The notes under the pieces were generated by a model. That model saw only the letters and a list, made by a program, of their open reading frames with translations. It did no database searches and was not told the origin of the DNA. A DNA stretch of 27,159 nucleotides. It comes from JAJPJX01 sp964568355 (lineage in GTDB: Bacteria; Acidobacteriota; Terriglobia; Bryobacterales; Bryobacteraceae). Every line of letters starts with the position of its first letter. Positions within the stretch are counted from its first letter, which is position 1. The stretch lies in the NCBI GenBank assembly GCA_964568355.1, contig CAZMRK010000796.1, positions 1 through 27,159 of the forward strand, written 5' to 3'. Shown here piece after piece: positions 16,776 to 25,507 of the stretch. A program made the translations under genes and the position numbers.

Positions 16776-16853
16776 GTCCCCATCGTCTAGCCCGGCCTAG
16801 GACATCGCCCTTTCACGGCGGTAACGGGGGTTCGAATCCCCCTGGGGACGCCA
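16776..16853 (+). tRNA. tRNA-Glu (anticodon TTC)
   Basis: A full cloverleaf can be drawn. The acceptor stem GTCCCCA pairs with TGGGGAC, the anticodon stem-loop has CTTTCAC with anticodon TTC (reads GAA/GAG), and the T-arm is GGGGG-TTCGAAT-CCCCC. The discriminator base G is followed by an encoded CCA. It is on the opposite strand to both neighbours and ends eight bases before the stop codon of the nitrilase-like gene. No integrase or duplicated tRNA end is seen nearby. Confidence 0.95.
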
Positions 16854-16861
16854 TATTTGCA

Positions 16862-18181
16862 CTATTCCACAAAGCCCGGGCGCGGCATGGGGACGTCGAG
16901 GCGCAGTTCCTTCGGGATGCGTTCTCGCATCACTCCCAGGCCGGGCCAGGAGTAGCGCTGGTTCAAGTCGATGGTTGCCATGGCCACGGTGCCGCCTTCG
17001 GTGGCGATGGCCTGGACTTCACCTCTCGGATCGACAATGAAGGACGGATTGCTGTAACAGGATTGGGCCAGGAAGACGCGATTTTCGAGGGCACGGGCCT
17101 TTACCAGCGGCTCGGTGGCTCCCCAGATGGGCAGCAAAATGAGCTCGGCGCCCTGAAGCGCGAGGGCCCGCGACGGTTCCGCGAATTCCGAATCCCAGCA
17201 GATCATCATGCCTACCTTGCCGAAGTCGGTTCGAAAGACGGGGTAGGCGTCTCCAGGCGTCAGCCCGGCTTCGATCTCGGTGTAGGGCAGGTGGACCTTG
17301 CGGTATTTTCCGACCACCTCGCCCGAACGCCCGATCAACACCGCCGTGTTGTATACCGCCCTCCCTTCGCGCTCGTAGATGCCGGCTGCCACATAGGCCC
17401 GCTTGCTGCGCGCCAACTCTCCCAGCCTGGCGGTAGTCGGCCCCGGTACGGATTCGGCCACATCCACGTAAGACTTGCCGGTTCCCGCTACGGTGATGCC
17501 TTCCGGCAATAGAATCACGTCCACCGGGCTGGTGACGGTGCGATTCACTGTCTCAACAAAGCGCTCGACACTTTCGGCGGCAGACGTGGTGCCGTGAGGC
17601 ATGAACTTGATGCTGGCGATGGTGACGCGCCGGGGACGGGGCGCCGGGATCGCTTCCAGCGAGAGGTCGTCCCACCACACGGTTCCCGCGGGCGCGTTGG
17701 CTAATAAAAGCTGCACTCGCAGGGTGGAGGCTCCCTCCGGGGCCGGAGCATCCAGCGAAAGGCGCATCCAATCCCCCAGACGCTCGACGGCGTAGGGGAA
17801 ATCCGGATGCCCGATGCGCTTTCCTGCATCATCCATCCACAACAGCCGGGCCAGCACCTGCGAGGATTCGTAGCGAATGCCTTCCGTGCGATAGTGAGCC
17901 ACGAAGCGATACCAGGTACCCGCTGTGATGCCGGGGACCGCGTGTTCCCAGCCGCCGAAGACCGCGGGGTTGCTGTTGCCGGAGACCGCCAGGGACCCGG
18001 GTTTTCCGCGATAGTGCGCCCGGTCCACAAATGTTCGCGGAGCGATTTCGGGCCGAGGCGCCCAGACCGACCACCCTGCCGGGCGTCCATCGGCATCTCC
18101 GTCCCACGCGGAAAACTGCACTCGCCAGGAAGCTGCCCACGCCGGCGCTGCCAACAGTAGCCCCATCCAAACCCATCGCAT
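16862..18181 (-). CDS. Secreted nitrilase-superfamily (carbon-nitrogen) hydrolase with N-terminal beta-sandwich domain
   Basis: A 439-residue exported protein. The signal peptide is residues 1-17 (ending AWA-A). Residues about 18-178 look like a carbohydrate-binding-type beta-sandwich: W-rich, with GWEHAVPGITAGTWYRF near 77-93 and a closing AGTVWWDDLSLEAI at 165-178. Residues 185-430 are a nitrilase fold with the full catalytic triad: E227 in LLPEG, K295 in KYRKVHLPYTE, and C328 in MICWDSEF. Members cleave amide or nitrile bonds, or N-acylate proteins. Most are cytoplasmic, and a secreted form joined to a sugar-binding-like domain suggests action on amide groups of an extracellular glycan or glycopeptide; that is inference. 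It is divergent from the heparinase-like gene, so the two may share a control region. Confidence 0.85.
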   Translation of the reverse strand: MRWVWMGLLLAAPAWAASWRVQFSAWDGDADGRPAGWSVWAPRPEIAPRTFVDRAHYRGKPGSLAVSGNSNPAVFGGWEHAVPGITAGTWYRFVAHYRTEGIRYESSQVLARLLWMDDAGKRIGHPDFPYAVERLGDWMRLSLDAPAPEGASTLRVQLLLANAPAGTVWWDDLSLEAIPAPRPRRVTIASIKFMPHGTTSAAESVERFVETVNRTVTSPVDVILLPEGITVAGTGKSYVDVAESVPGPTTARLGELARSKRAYVAAGIYEREGRAVYNTAVLIGRSGEVVGKYRKVHLPYTEIEAGLTPGDAYPVFRTDFGKVGMMICWDSEFAEPSRALALQGAELILLPIWGATEPLVKARALENRVFLAQSCYSNPSFIVDPRGEVQAIATEGGTVAMATIDLNQRYSWPGLGVMRERIPKELRLDVPMPRPGFVE

Positions 18182-18293
18182 CGTCGGACCTCCCGAATGC
18201 CGACCATCTTATCCCAAGTACTGCGGCGGGGTGATGCGGTTCGTCCGCCTGCTGGCGCGCGGTTCCGTTTCGGCCTATGTCAGAATCGGGGAG
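18182..18293. promoter_or_regulatory. Divergent control region of the nitrilase-like and heparinase-like genes
   Basis: The two genes start in opposite directions here. With the longest start for the heparinase-like gene (GTG 18231) the gap is only 49 bases; with the preferred ATG at 18294 it is 112. I see no convincing -10/-35 pair on either strand. Confidence 0.3.
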
Positions 18294-21134
18294 ATGCGAC
18301 TGCGAACATCCGCGCGCCTGCTGGTCGTCCTCTTCACGAGCGCCTCCTGTTGTGCCGCAGCCAAACAACACAGCTCTTTTTTTCCACCCCATCTGATCGA
18401 GACCGCAAAAGCCAACGCGCAGAAATATCCGTGGGCAGCGAATATGGAGCGGCGCCTCGTCGAAGCGGCGCAGCCGTGGCTAAAGTTTTCCGATGAACAA
18501 CTGTGGAGCTTCATGTTCGGGCCGGGCATCACCCGCTCGCACATGGTCTGGTCGTCGGGCTATTGTCCCGCGTGCCGGCGGCCGGTCCCCATGTATGACT
18601 GGAAGATAGATGCCCTACGGGAGCCATGGAAGGTCCGCTGCCCGCACTGCAACGAGTCCTTTCCGAAGAACGATTTTCACCGCTTCTATCAGAGCGGGAT
18701 CGACGAACACGGCGTGTTCGATCCGCAGCGCGCCGACCGGTCGCTGCTGTTTCATGCCGAGCACCCTTCGGCCTCCGATCCGCTGCATTCCTTCGGCGTG
18801 GATGATGGCGAGGGATACGTCGAAGGCGGCCATCGCTGGCGATTCATCGGCGCCTATTTGCAATACGGACAGTTTCGCCAACTCGTGCTGGACGGCATTA
18901 CGAAGCTGGCGGCGGCCTATACGGTGACCGGGGATCCCGGCTACGCGCATAAGGCCGCGATCCTGCTGGACCGCGTGGCCGACGTCTGGCCCACCTTCGA
19001 CTTTGCGACGCAGGGCATCCTCTATGAGTTGCGGCGCTACGGCGGCGGCGCTTCCGGCTATGTCTCCTATTCGATCGATTCCGCCTATGAGGCGCGGCGC
19101 CTGGGCATGGCTTACGACGAGATCTTCGACGCGATTCGCCAGGATCGTTCGCTGGTCGAGTTCCTCGGAGGTCAGGCGCGGCGTTATCACCTGGAGAATC
19201 GCAAGCAATCGTTCGCCGACATACAGGCGAATATCGAAGACCGGATCCTGCGCGACGTGATCGGCCATCCACTGAAAATTCGCACCAACTTTCCGGGCGT
19301 CGAAGGCACGCTCGCGATTTTCCAGACGATTCTCGACTGGCCGGCGAATCGTGCCGAAGTGATGTCCGCGGTGGACGAGATTGTAGCGGCCAGCACGGCG
19401 GTCGATGGCCTGAGCGGTGAAAAAGGTCTGAACGGCTATGCCACCATCGCTCCCCGCTATCTCGGAGACTTCCTGGGTCTATATGCGCGCTTCGATCCGG
19501 GGCTTCTGAAGACGCTGGTGGAGCGTCATCCGAAGCTGCGCGAAACATACCGCTTCTATGTCGAGATGTGGAGCGCCGGCCAGCAATATTTCCCCAATAC
19601 CGGCGACGGCAGCCCGTTTGCGCAACGGAATACCGAGTATCCGGCTCTGCGCCTGCATGAAAGCACGGGCGGGATGGATGTCTCCCCTCCCGTGTCCGCC
19701 TACACCTACCTGTTGAATCTTTATCGCGCGACGAACGATCCGGTGTACCTGCAAATCGCCTACAAGGCCAATTCCAACAGCGTGCGAGATCTTCCGCACG
19801 ACATCTTCTCCGCTGATCCGGAAGGAATGCAGAAGGCGGTCGAAAGCACGGTGGCGCGCCTGGGGTCTTTTCCTAAGATCGGCAGCGTGGACAAGCAGGA
19901 ATGGAAGCTGGCTGTCCTGCGCTCGCGCCGTAATCCGGACGCCGGCGCTGTCTGGATGGATTACGATTCCGTCCCCGGCTCCAGACTGAAGAGTCACTAT
20001 CACTTCGACGCGCTGAACCTGGGGCTCTACAAAGGTCTCGACCTGTTGCCGGAGTTCGGCTATCCCGCCGTCCAGTTCGGAAGCTGGCATACTCCGCAGG
20101 CGCTCTGGCACAAGCAAACCGCGGCCCACAATACCGTTGTAGTGGACGGCAAGAACCAGCAGGGCGGGGATGGCAAGACCACTCTATGGGCGGACGGCCG
20201 GCAGTTCCGGGCGATGCGCGCCAGCTCACCCGGCCAATATCAGGGCCGGCAATATGAGCGCAGCCTGGCGATGGTCAATACCTCGGAGCAAGACTTTTAC
20301 GTGGTCGATATCTTTCGCGTGGTGGGCGGCACAGACCATGCCAAGTTCACGCACGGCACCTTCTCCACTCTGACGCCGGAAGGACTGCGGCTGGAGGCGG
20401 CGCCCGATTTCGGACAAGGCACGCTGATGCGGCACTTCCGCGTGGACCCGGATCCGCGGCCGGGCTGGAGCGTCGATTGGAAAGCGGAGGATCGCTATCA
20501 CTATCTGCCCGCGGATGCCAATGTGCATTTGCGCTACACCGATTTGACGAGCGGCGCCAAGGCCTATACCTGCGAGAGTTGGACGGTGCGCAGTGCGACC
20601 TCTACGGAGGAGTACTGGATTCCCACGGTGATGACCCGCCGCCAGGCGGCGACCGGACCGCTCGCTTCCACGTTTGTCGGCGTTTTCGATCCTTATGAAG
20701 GCTCTCCCCTGCTGGGCGCGATCCGGCGGCTGCGGCTGGAAACGCCGTCGGGCGCCGCTTATCCGGACGCCAACGTAGCGCTCGAATTGCATCTTGCGAC
20801 CGGCCGAACGGATCTCCTGGTGGCCGCCGATGTGGAGAATCCGCTGGGGCAGCATCCCTCGCTGGCCTCCGATCATGTGCTGGTAGTGAAATCCGCGGAG
20901 GTGCAACTGGCCGGTGAGATGGCCTGGGTGCGGCGCGACCGGAGTGGCCGGATCACTCATCTTGCCCTGGCCAAAGCCCGTTCGCTGCGCGCCGGCGGCC
21001 TTCACGTGGAACTGAATCAGCCCGTGGACTTCCTGGAACTGGCGGTGGACTCGAACCAGGTTCATGTGTTGACCGGAGATAGCGCGGATATCCGCGCCAT
21101 CGAGTTCCAGGGGAAGGCCGTCCGCTGGCAGTAG
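18294..21134 (+). CDS. Secreted heparinase II/III-like polysaccharide lyase
   Basis: About 946 residues. From the ATG at 18294 a standard signal peptide is read (MRLRTSARLLVVLFTSASCC). The same frame is open up to GTG 18231 and ATG 18234, and neither those starts nor 18294 has a well-spaced ribosome binding site, so the start is uncertain. A Cys4 motif follows (CPAC...CPHC, about residues 91-119), then an alpha-helical toroid-like region (about 170-520). Next comes the heparinase II/III beta-sandwich, with SHYHFDALNLGLYKG (567-581), an HNTVVVDGK motif (about 612) and further beta strands to the end. Family members cleave uronic-acid polysaccharides such as heparin-like, alginate or ulvan-like chains by beta-elimination, in the periplasm or outside the cell. 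Which polysaccharide is unknown. Its stop lies 12 bases from the stop of the converging CBM9-like gene. Confidence 0.85.
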   Translation: MRLRTSARLLVVLFTSASCCAAAKQHSSFFPPHLIETAKANAQKYPWAANMERRLVEAAQPWLKFSDEQLWSFMFGPGITRSHMVWSSGYCPACRRPVPMYDWKIDALREPWKVRCPHCNESFPKNDFHRFYQSGIDEHGVFDPQRADRSLLFHAEHPSASDPLHSFGVDDGEGYVEGGHRWRFIGAYLQYGQFRQLVLDGITKLAAAYTVTGDPGYAHKAAILLDRVADVWPTFDFATQGILYELRRYGGGASGYVSYSIDSAYEARRLGMAYDEIFDAIRQDRSLVEFLGGQARRYHLENRKQSFADIQANIEDRILRDVIGHPLKIRTNFPGVEGTLAIFQTILDWPANRAEVMSAVDEIVAASTAVDGLSGEKGLNGYATIAPRYLGDFLGLYARFDPGLLKTLVERHPKLRETYRFYVEMWSAGQQYFPNTGDGSPFAQRNTEYPALRLHESTGGMDVSPPVSAYTYLLNLYRATNDPVYLQIAYKANSNSVRDLPHDIFSADPEGMQKAVESTVARLGSFPKIGSVDKQEWKLAVLRSRRNPDAGAVWMDYDSVPGSRLKSHYHFDALNLGLYKGLDLLPEFGYPAVQFGSWHTPQALWHKQTAAHNTVVVDGKNQQGGDGKTTLWADGRQFRAMRASSPGQYQGRQYERSLAMVNTSEQDFYVVDIFRVVGGTDHAKFTHGTFSTLTPEGLRLEAAPDFGQGTLMRHFRVDPDPRPGWSVDWKAEDRYHYLPADANVHLRYTDLTSGAKAYTCESWTVRSATSTEEYWIPTVMTRRQAATGPLASTFVGVFDPYEGSPLLGAIRRLRLETPSGAAYPDANVALELHLATGRTDLLVAADVENPLGQHPSLASDHVLVVKSAEVQLAGEMAWVRRDRSGRITHLALAKARSLRAGGLHVELNQPVDFLELAVDSNQVHVLTGDSADIRAIEFQGKAVRWQ

Positions 21135-21146
21135 CGCATCAGCGTA

Positions 21147-21992
21147 CTACTTCGGCTTGCGCTCGGGAGCCTGGAGCGGCCCGGTTAGCCGCATGATGCC
21201 CCAGGTGGCGTCATCGTCGCCGGTGCCGTAGACGATCAGGTGGCCGCCGTAGTCTCCGCCGTCCGGATCGGTGTGGACGATCTCCAAGCTGTACTCGTCT
21301 CCCTGCTTTGGCGGACGCCAGGCTGGATCGCTTTTGCCGAGGGTCGCGGCCATTTCCACTCGCGCTTCGAGAATGAAATCGCCTTGGCTCTGCTTCCAGG
21401 GATTCATGCGGATGGCGTAATCCACCGCCTTTTTTGGAATAGGTTCTTCGACATACGTGCGGCTGGGATCGCCGTGACGCCACCAGGCCCCGTAGGACGG
21501 CTTGCGCTCATCGGCAACGAAACAGAAGGCATTATCCCCCTGCCCGAACTGTTCCGGCCGATTGTCGCGGGGAGCTTCGAGGAACCAGCAGATGGCATCT
21601 TTGTAGTACCAGCGCTTGGGCTCGTGCTGCGGGTCGGAGACATCGTTGACGTTGTCGTGTACTTCGGCTCCGAAATAGAGATAGCGATGATCCCAGGCGA
21701 GGTAATAACGCGCCTGTAGGTCGTTTTCCGGAGGCGGTTCATTGCCGTGATCGGTCAGCCGGTTGCGCGAAGGATCATACCAGGGCGCCTGGCGTACGCG
21801 CAGCAGATCCCATACTCCGTCGGTGAAGGCGCGATACTTCCACTCGCTCAGGTCGCCGTCGATTTGCGGGGATCTTTCGAGGAAGGGAACGCGGATGGGG
21901 AAGCACTCCTTGTTCCACTTCGCCGGTTCTGCCGGCTGCGCCGCCAGCAACGCAGGCAACGCCAGGAGCGGGACAATCGCACGGATACGCAT
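21147..21992 (-). CDS. Secreted CBM9-like carbohydrate-binding protein
   Basis: A 281-residue protein with a signal peptide (residues 1-18, ending LLAA-Q). The motif PQIDGDLSEWK (42-52) is the usual opening of a family 9 carbohydrate-binding-like domain. It is followed by LAWDHRYLYFGAEVHDN (about 97-113), then a stretch with DAICWFLE, and a final strand pattern ending in YSLEIVHTDPDGG. Such domains bind the ends of sugar chains. No catalytic domain is attached, so it may be a binding or surface protein that supports the neighbouring polysaccharide lyase. It starts 39 bases after the unknown gene upstream on the same strand and could be the third member of that transcript. Confidence 0.8.
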   Translation of the reverse strand: MRIRAIVPLLALPALLAAQPAEPAKWNKECFPIRVPFLERSPQIDGDLSEWKYRAFTDGVWDLLRVRQAPWYDPSRNRLTDHGNEPPPENDLQARYYLAWDHRYLYFGAEVHDNVNDVSDPQHEPKRWYYKDAICWFLEAPRDNRPEQFGQGDNAFCFVADERKPSYGAWWRHGDPSRTYVEEPIPKKAVDYAIRMNPWKQSQGDFILEARVEMAATLGKSDPAWRPPKQGDEYSLEIVHTDPDGGDYGGHLIVYGTGDDDATWGIMRLTGPLQAPERKPK

Positions 21993-22031
21993 AATCGATT
22001 GTCTGTTGTATCAAACCCACGGAGAAAAGGC

Positions 22032-23936
22032 TTAGGGAGGTGCGGGCCGCGGGTTGGGTGCGCCCAAGGCATCTTCGAAAAACGTTCGGAAACTCGGCGA
22101 GGTCCCGGCTGGGGCACTGGAGGGCGGCGGCACCAGGTGCCCGCCGTATACAGCGAGCTCATGGAAAAACAGGAACCGCCACTTGCCTGGATTGGCGGCA
22201 CTGGCGGTTACCTGCGCATCGCTCCAGTTCGAGACGACATATTGCACGAACGTCTTCGGAGTGGCGGCCGGAGATGGTGTCCAGAAGCTGACACGCTCGG
22301 GATAGTCCGGCAGTTCGGTGATCACCGCACCCGTGCGCCGGAGCGCCAGATCGACAGCATCGTCCAAGCCTTGAAAAGGGCTGGAGAGCCCGGGAGCGCC
22401 ATCCTGTGTGAGGTTCGGCGAGACGATCGCAAAGATCTCCAGCTTTTTCCCAGCGGCTTTACGAGCATTATTCACGACCAGGAACGTAGAGATGCCGCTC
22501 ATCAGCCGGGCGCGGGGTGCGGCGTCGAAGGTGATGATGCGGGCGATATCGGCGGCATTGCGGCGGACGCATTCGAACATGGAGAGGTTGGCCCCGCTAT
22601 GCGCACCGGCCCACAACTCGCGATTGCTCAGATCCGGAATACCGGTCCCCCTCCGGTCCACGGCGTCTCCGCTCCAGAGCACGCCCAGGGCGCTGCGGAC
22701 CGTGGTTCGCAGGCCACTCATCCCCACTCCTTCGTAGGCCGAGTTGGTATCCACCCCGACCGGAACCAGCATTACGCGGCTGCGCCCGGCCCGGTTAAAG
22801 GCGGCCTCCATGCCGACGGGGCGGAAGGCATCGGGCAACCCGCGTCCCTGATCCATGGGATCTGCCGGCGCAGGAGAGCCGGAAGGCTGGATCCGATCTG
22901 CGAGCTGATCCACGGCTAAGGTTATCGACTGCTTGCTGGACATGGTAATAGTGACCGTGGGGACGGTCCCCGCGCTCTTGATGCCGGCAAAGGAACTGGA
23001 AGGAATGGGGCTGAGGAGATAGCGCGCCAGCAGCCACATGGTGGTGTGATCATGCTGCGTATCGGCGAGCCCCTTGGCATCGGTGGAGTGCCCGAAGGTA
23101 TTGATGCCCGCTTGTGGCCGCAGGAAAACGAGGTCCGCATCGCCGCCTCCGGGAGCCGGAATCGGGGGGGCGCCGGGCTTGGTCGGCGGGGCCGCACCGG
23201 TAATGGACAGCTCCGCGGCATCAGGGATGCAGGCGAACCAGATCATGGGATAACCGTTGGTGGTCCAGCCCAGGACGCGCAGGTGGGTGGGACGGCCCCC
23301 GAGCGCGGAGTTCAGGTACCAACCGACTTTGTCGCTGCGGATGGCCCACCATAGCTCGGTCAGGTCTACAAATTCCGCGTTGATGGAGATCTTCAGGGGA
23401 GCGATGGTCACCAGCGGATGCTGTCCGGTAAAGCGCCGCCGGGCGCCGCGAGAGAGGCTCACCGTGGTAGAGGTTGCCGTCAAGGTGACGGTATCGATGG
23501 CGCACCGGGTGGCAGTGACCAGACCTTTGTCGTCGGTCTGGAACAATTGTCGGAAGGCCAGGACGACGGCCGTTTTTCCACCCGCACTGGCGCTCAAGGA
23601 AAAATCCATCCGCAGGTTGGCCGGGTTCGAAGGGGGGACGAAAGGCGCGGAGACCTCCAGGCTGTTGCCGGCGCGTTTGATCGCGAGCGGTGTGGTGGTG
23701 GCGCTATCCCAGGTCGACAGATCGCCCGCGGCCACCCATCCAAGGCTGACCGGCCCTGCGCCGGGCGATACCAGCATGAAATTGTCTCCAGCCGGAACCG
23801 ATTCCGGAGGCTTGCGCGCAGCCCGGATCTGTCTGATGCGTGTTTGCTGCGAACGCGAGCGGGATCCCCATTCCACAATCAACTGGGGTACGGGGGGAGG
23901 AATAGCCGGAGCCTTGAGAATCGTGTCCGTCAGCAT
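22032..23936 (-). CDS. Protein of unknown family with an alpha/beta-hydrolase-like serine elbow
   Basis: A 634-residue protein that I do not recognise as a named family. There is no signal peptide or membrane segment. The N-terminus is Pro-rich (APAIPPPVPQL), followed by a beta-rich region (about 50-200) and a middle region with DLVFLRPQAGINTFGHS near 268-284. Residues about 385-600 look like an alpha/beta hydrolase: a strand VMLVPVGV (388-395), then ELWAGAHSGANLSMFE with S447 in a nucleophile-elbow-like A-H-S-G-A (445-449), then IITFDAAP, and a late histidine-rich FFHELAVYGGH (590-600). The ATG at 23936 has GGAG five bases upstream and begins 15 bases after the OmpA-like gene stops. A lipase or esterase role is possible but unproven. 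Context suggests it works with the OmpA/peptidoglycan-binding protein. Confidence 0.7.
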   Translation of the reverse strand: MLTDTILKAPAIPPPVPQLIVEWGSRSRSQQTRIRQIRAARKPPESVPAGDNFMLVSPGAGPVSLGWVAAGDLSTWDSATTTPLAIKRAGNSLEVSAPFVPPSNPANLRMDFSLSASAGGKTAVVLAFRQLFQTDDKGLVTATRCAIDTVTLTATSTTVSLSRGARRRFTGQHPLVTIAPLKISINAEFVDLTELWWAIRSDKVGWYLNSALGGRPTHLRVLGWTTNGYPMIWFACIPDAAELSITGAAPPTKPGAPPIPAPGGGDADLVFLRPQAGINTFGHSTDAKGLADTQHDHTTMWLLARYLLSPIPSSSFAGIKSAGTVPTVTITMSSKQSITLAVDQLADRIQPSGSPAPADPMDQGRGLPDAFRPVGMEAAFNRAGRSRVMLVPVGVDTNSAYEGVGMSGLRTTVRSALGVLWSGDAVDRRGTGIPDLSNRELWAGAHSGANLSMFECVRRNAADIARIITFDAAPRARLMSGISTFLVVNNARKAAGKKLEIFAIVSPNLTQDGAPGLSSPFQGLDDAVDLALRRTGAVITELPDYPERVSFWTPSPAATPKTFVQYVVSNWSDAQVTASAANPGKWRFLFFHELAVYGGHLVPPPSSAPAGTSPSFRTFFEDALGAPNPRPAPP

Positions 23937-23951
23937 CAACGCTCCAGGGGC

Positions 23952-25436
23952 CTATTGCGGCGACGGCGTTTCCTCGGGCGCCTGATCCTGCCCGTCCTGC
24001 TCTTCGGGTTCCTTGACGACGGGATCGCAGCCGTCATTGACCCGCTGGATGGCAGTGCGCGTGTTGCTATCCAGTTTGCCGCTTGGCTCGAGCGGCAGAT
24101 CGGGAAAATGGTCCTGATAGTCCTCCTGAAATTCGCGGACGTCGTCTTCCTCAGTTGCACCTCCGACGTAGCCCAGGTTGTGCAGGCGAGCGAGCGTGGT
24201 CTGGTCGTCCGTAGAGCCCGGGAGGTCCACGAACACATTCATCTCAAACTCGAAGCGGCCATTGGGGTCCGGCAGAGAAGGTGCAGACGAAGAGTCTTCG
24301 GCTGCGCCAGGCCGGTTCCACTTGACCGTGCACTGCGCCGGGACGTGCAGATCATGGACGGTCAGGAAAGCAGTTTCGGGATCGGCGAAGCCGGCACGGG
24401 TCGTCACACCATCGGTAAGCACCCAGGGAGCGCCGGGCAGGGGCGTAGCGGAGCGGTCGAACAGCCGGATCATGTACATCTTGAGAATCCGCTCGCAGGG
24501 CGAAGAGTTAGCCATACGGGCGTAGAAGCGGCAGGCGAAGGTGTCGTCCGTGCGATCTTCCAGGCGATCCCGCGGTCCGGTGGAGGGCTGATGCTCGCGC
24601 CGGGTTTCGCCTGGCTGCCGGCGCTGGTCGCCGTCGGCAAAGAAACGCCGGCGGCATTTCGCACCTCCCTCGGCCGATGCCGGGCAGGGCCATAGTTCCG
24701 GATTGGCCTTGCTCGTGGGCCGGAACAGGTAGATCACGACGCGCCGGTTCACCAGGTTGAGGGCATTGCGATCTTCCTTGGGAAGGCCGTTGTTTTCGTC
24801 GGTGGAAAGCAGGCGCAAGGGATTGAACTCACTGCAGCCCTGTACATCCCCGCGAAGTTTCGCATCGGCACCGCGCCCGATGAAGTCCTCAGGCGAGAGC
24901 GCGGACGGACACAGCAAGTTCATGTAGCTCTCGATCAGATCATGGCGTTTGGCGGGCGCGCCGGGTCCCAGAGTTTTCCGCATTTTGGCTACGGCGCCGT
25001 CCGCATTCCAGTCGTCTCCGCCGAACGGAGAGTCGATCAGGGCCTCCCAAATGGCCGCTTTATGAATCAGCAGTCCGTAGACGGCACGGGCACGGCGTCC
25101 GCTGAGCTGCTTGTTATATTCGTCGTCGCCTACGGGATCGGCATGTCCGAACACAGCAAGCGGGGGAAGATCGCTGTTCGGATTGGCGCGTTTGAGGCGG
25201 AGTGCGGGCAATTCGCTCAGAACTGCAGCGGCGTTAGGATTGACGAAAGAAGAATCGAACTCGAAGACAACATCGGTGAGGCTCAGGCACGCGATCGACA
25301 CCAGATCGATGCTGATCACGTTGAATTCCTCGCCTGTAGCCGGAGCTACCCGCAGGGTTACCAGATCCTGCGCGGCATGTTCCCCTACCGTGCCGTGTTC
25401 GGAAGCTTTCAGAAGGACCGAATCCCCATCCGGCAT
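23952..25436 (-). CDS. OmpA-like and peptidoglycan-binding-domain protein
   Basis: A 494-residue protein without a signal peptide. Residues about 55-123 match the first part of an OmpA/MotB peptidoglycan-binding fold: FEFDSSFVNPNAAAVL, then FGHADPVGDDEYNKQLSGRRARAV. The closing NRRVVIYLF comes only at 230-238, after an insertion of about 105 residues. A Cys-containing stretch follows (C251, C261, C302, C314), then a beta domain with MYMIRLFDRSATPLPGAPW (320-338) that resembles a transthyretin-like or carrier fold. Residues 413-468 read as a PG_binding_1 domain (LARLHNLGYVGG, VREFQEDY, GKLDSNTRTAIQRV), and the tail is acidic and Pro-rich. I recall this domain order in proteins beside VgrG/PAAR-type or contractile injection genes, but none of those genes is in this window. 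The ATG follows a strong GGGAGGAAGG site. It is the first gene of the pair. Confidence 0.75.
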   Translation of the reverse strand: MPDGDSVLLKASEHGTVGEHAAQDLVTLRVAPATGEEFNVISIDLVSIACLSLTDVVFEFDSSFVNPNAAAVLSELPALRLKRANPNSDLPPLAVFGHADPVGDDEYNKQLSGRRARAVYGLLIHKAAIWEALIDSPFGGDDWNADGAVAKMRKTLGPGAPAKRHDLIESYMNLLCPSALSPEDFIGRGADAKLRGDVQGCSEFNPLRLLSTDENNGLPKEDRNALNLVNRRVVIYLFRPTSKANPELWPCPASAEGGAKCRRRFFADGDQRRQPGETRREHQPSTGPRDRLEDRTDDTFACRFYARMANSSPCERILKMYMIRLFDRSATPLPGAPWVLTDGVTTRAGFADPETAFLTVHDLHVPAQCTVKWNRPGAAEDSSSAPSLPDPNGRFEFEMNVFVDLPGSTDDQTTLARLHNLGYVGGATEEDDVREFQEDYQDHFPDLPLEPSGKLDSNTRTAIQRVNDGCDPVVKEPEEQDGQDQAPEETPSPQ

Positions 25437-25507
25437 ATCCCTTCCTCCCCGAGGACTGTTACCTACGTTAGCATCGGCGTACTAGAAGTGGGGAATCGCT
25501 CTATACA

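Noticed and set aside
16776..16853. tRNA-Glu as an attachment site for a mobile element
   Set aside because: No integrase gene, no repeat of the tRNA 3' end and no phage-type genes are visible on either side.
23418..24695. Open frame of 425 codons on the plus strand
   Set aside because: It spans the junction of the two accessory genes in antisense and has no recognisable motif. The minus-strand genes have good ribosome binding sites and domain matches.
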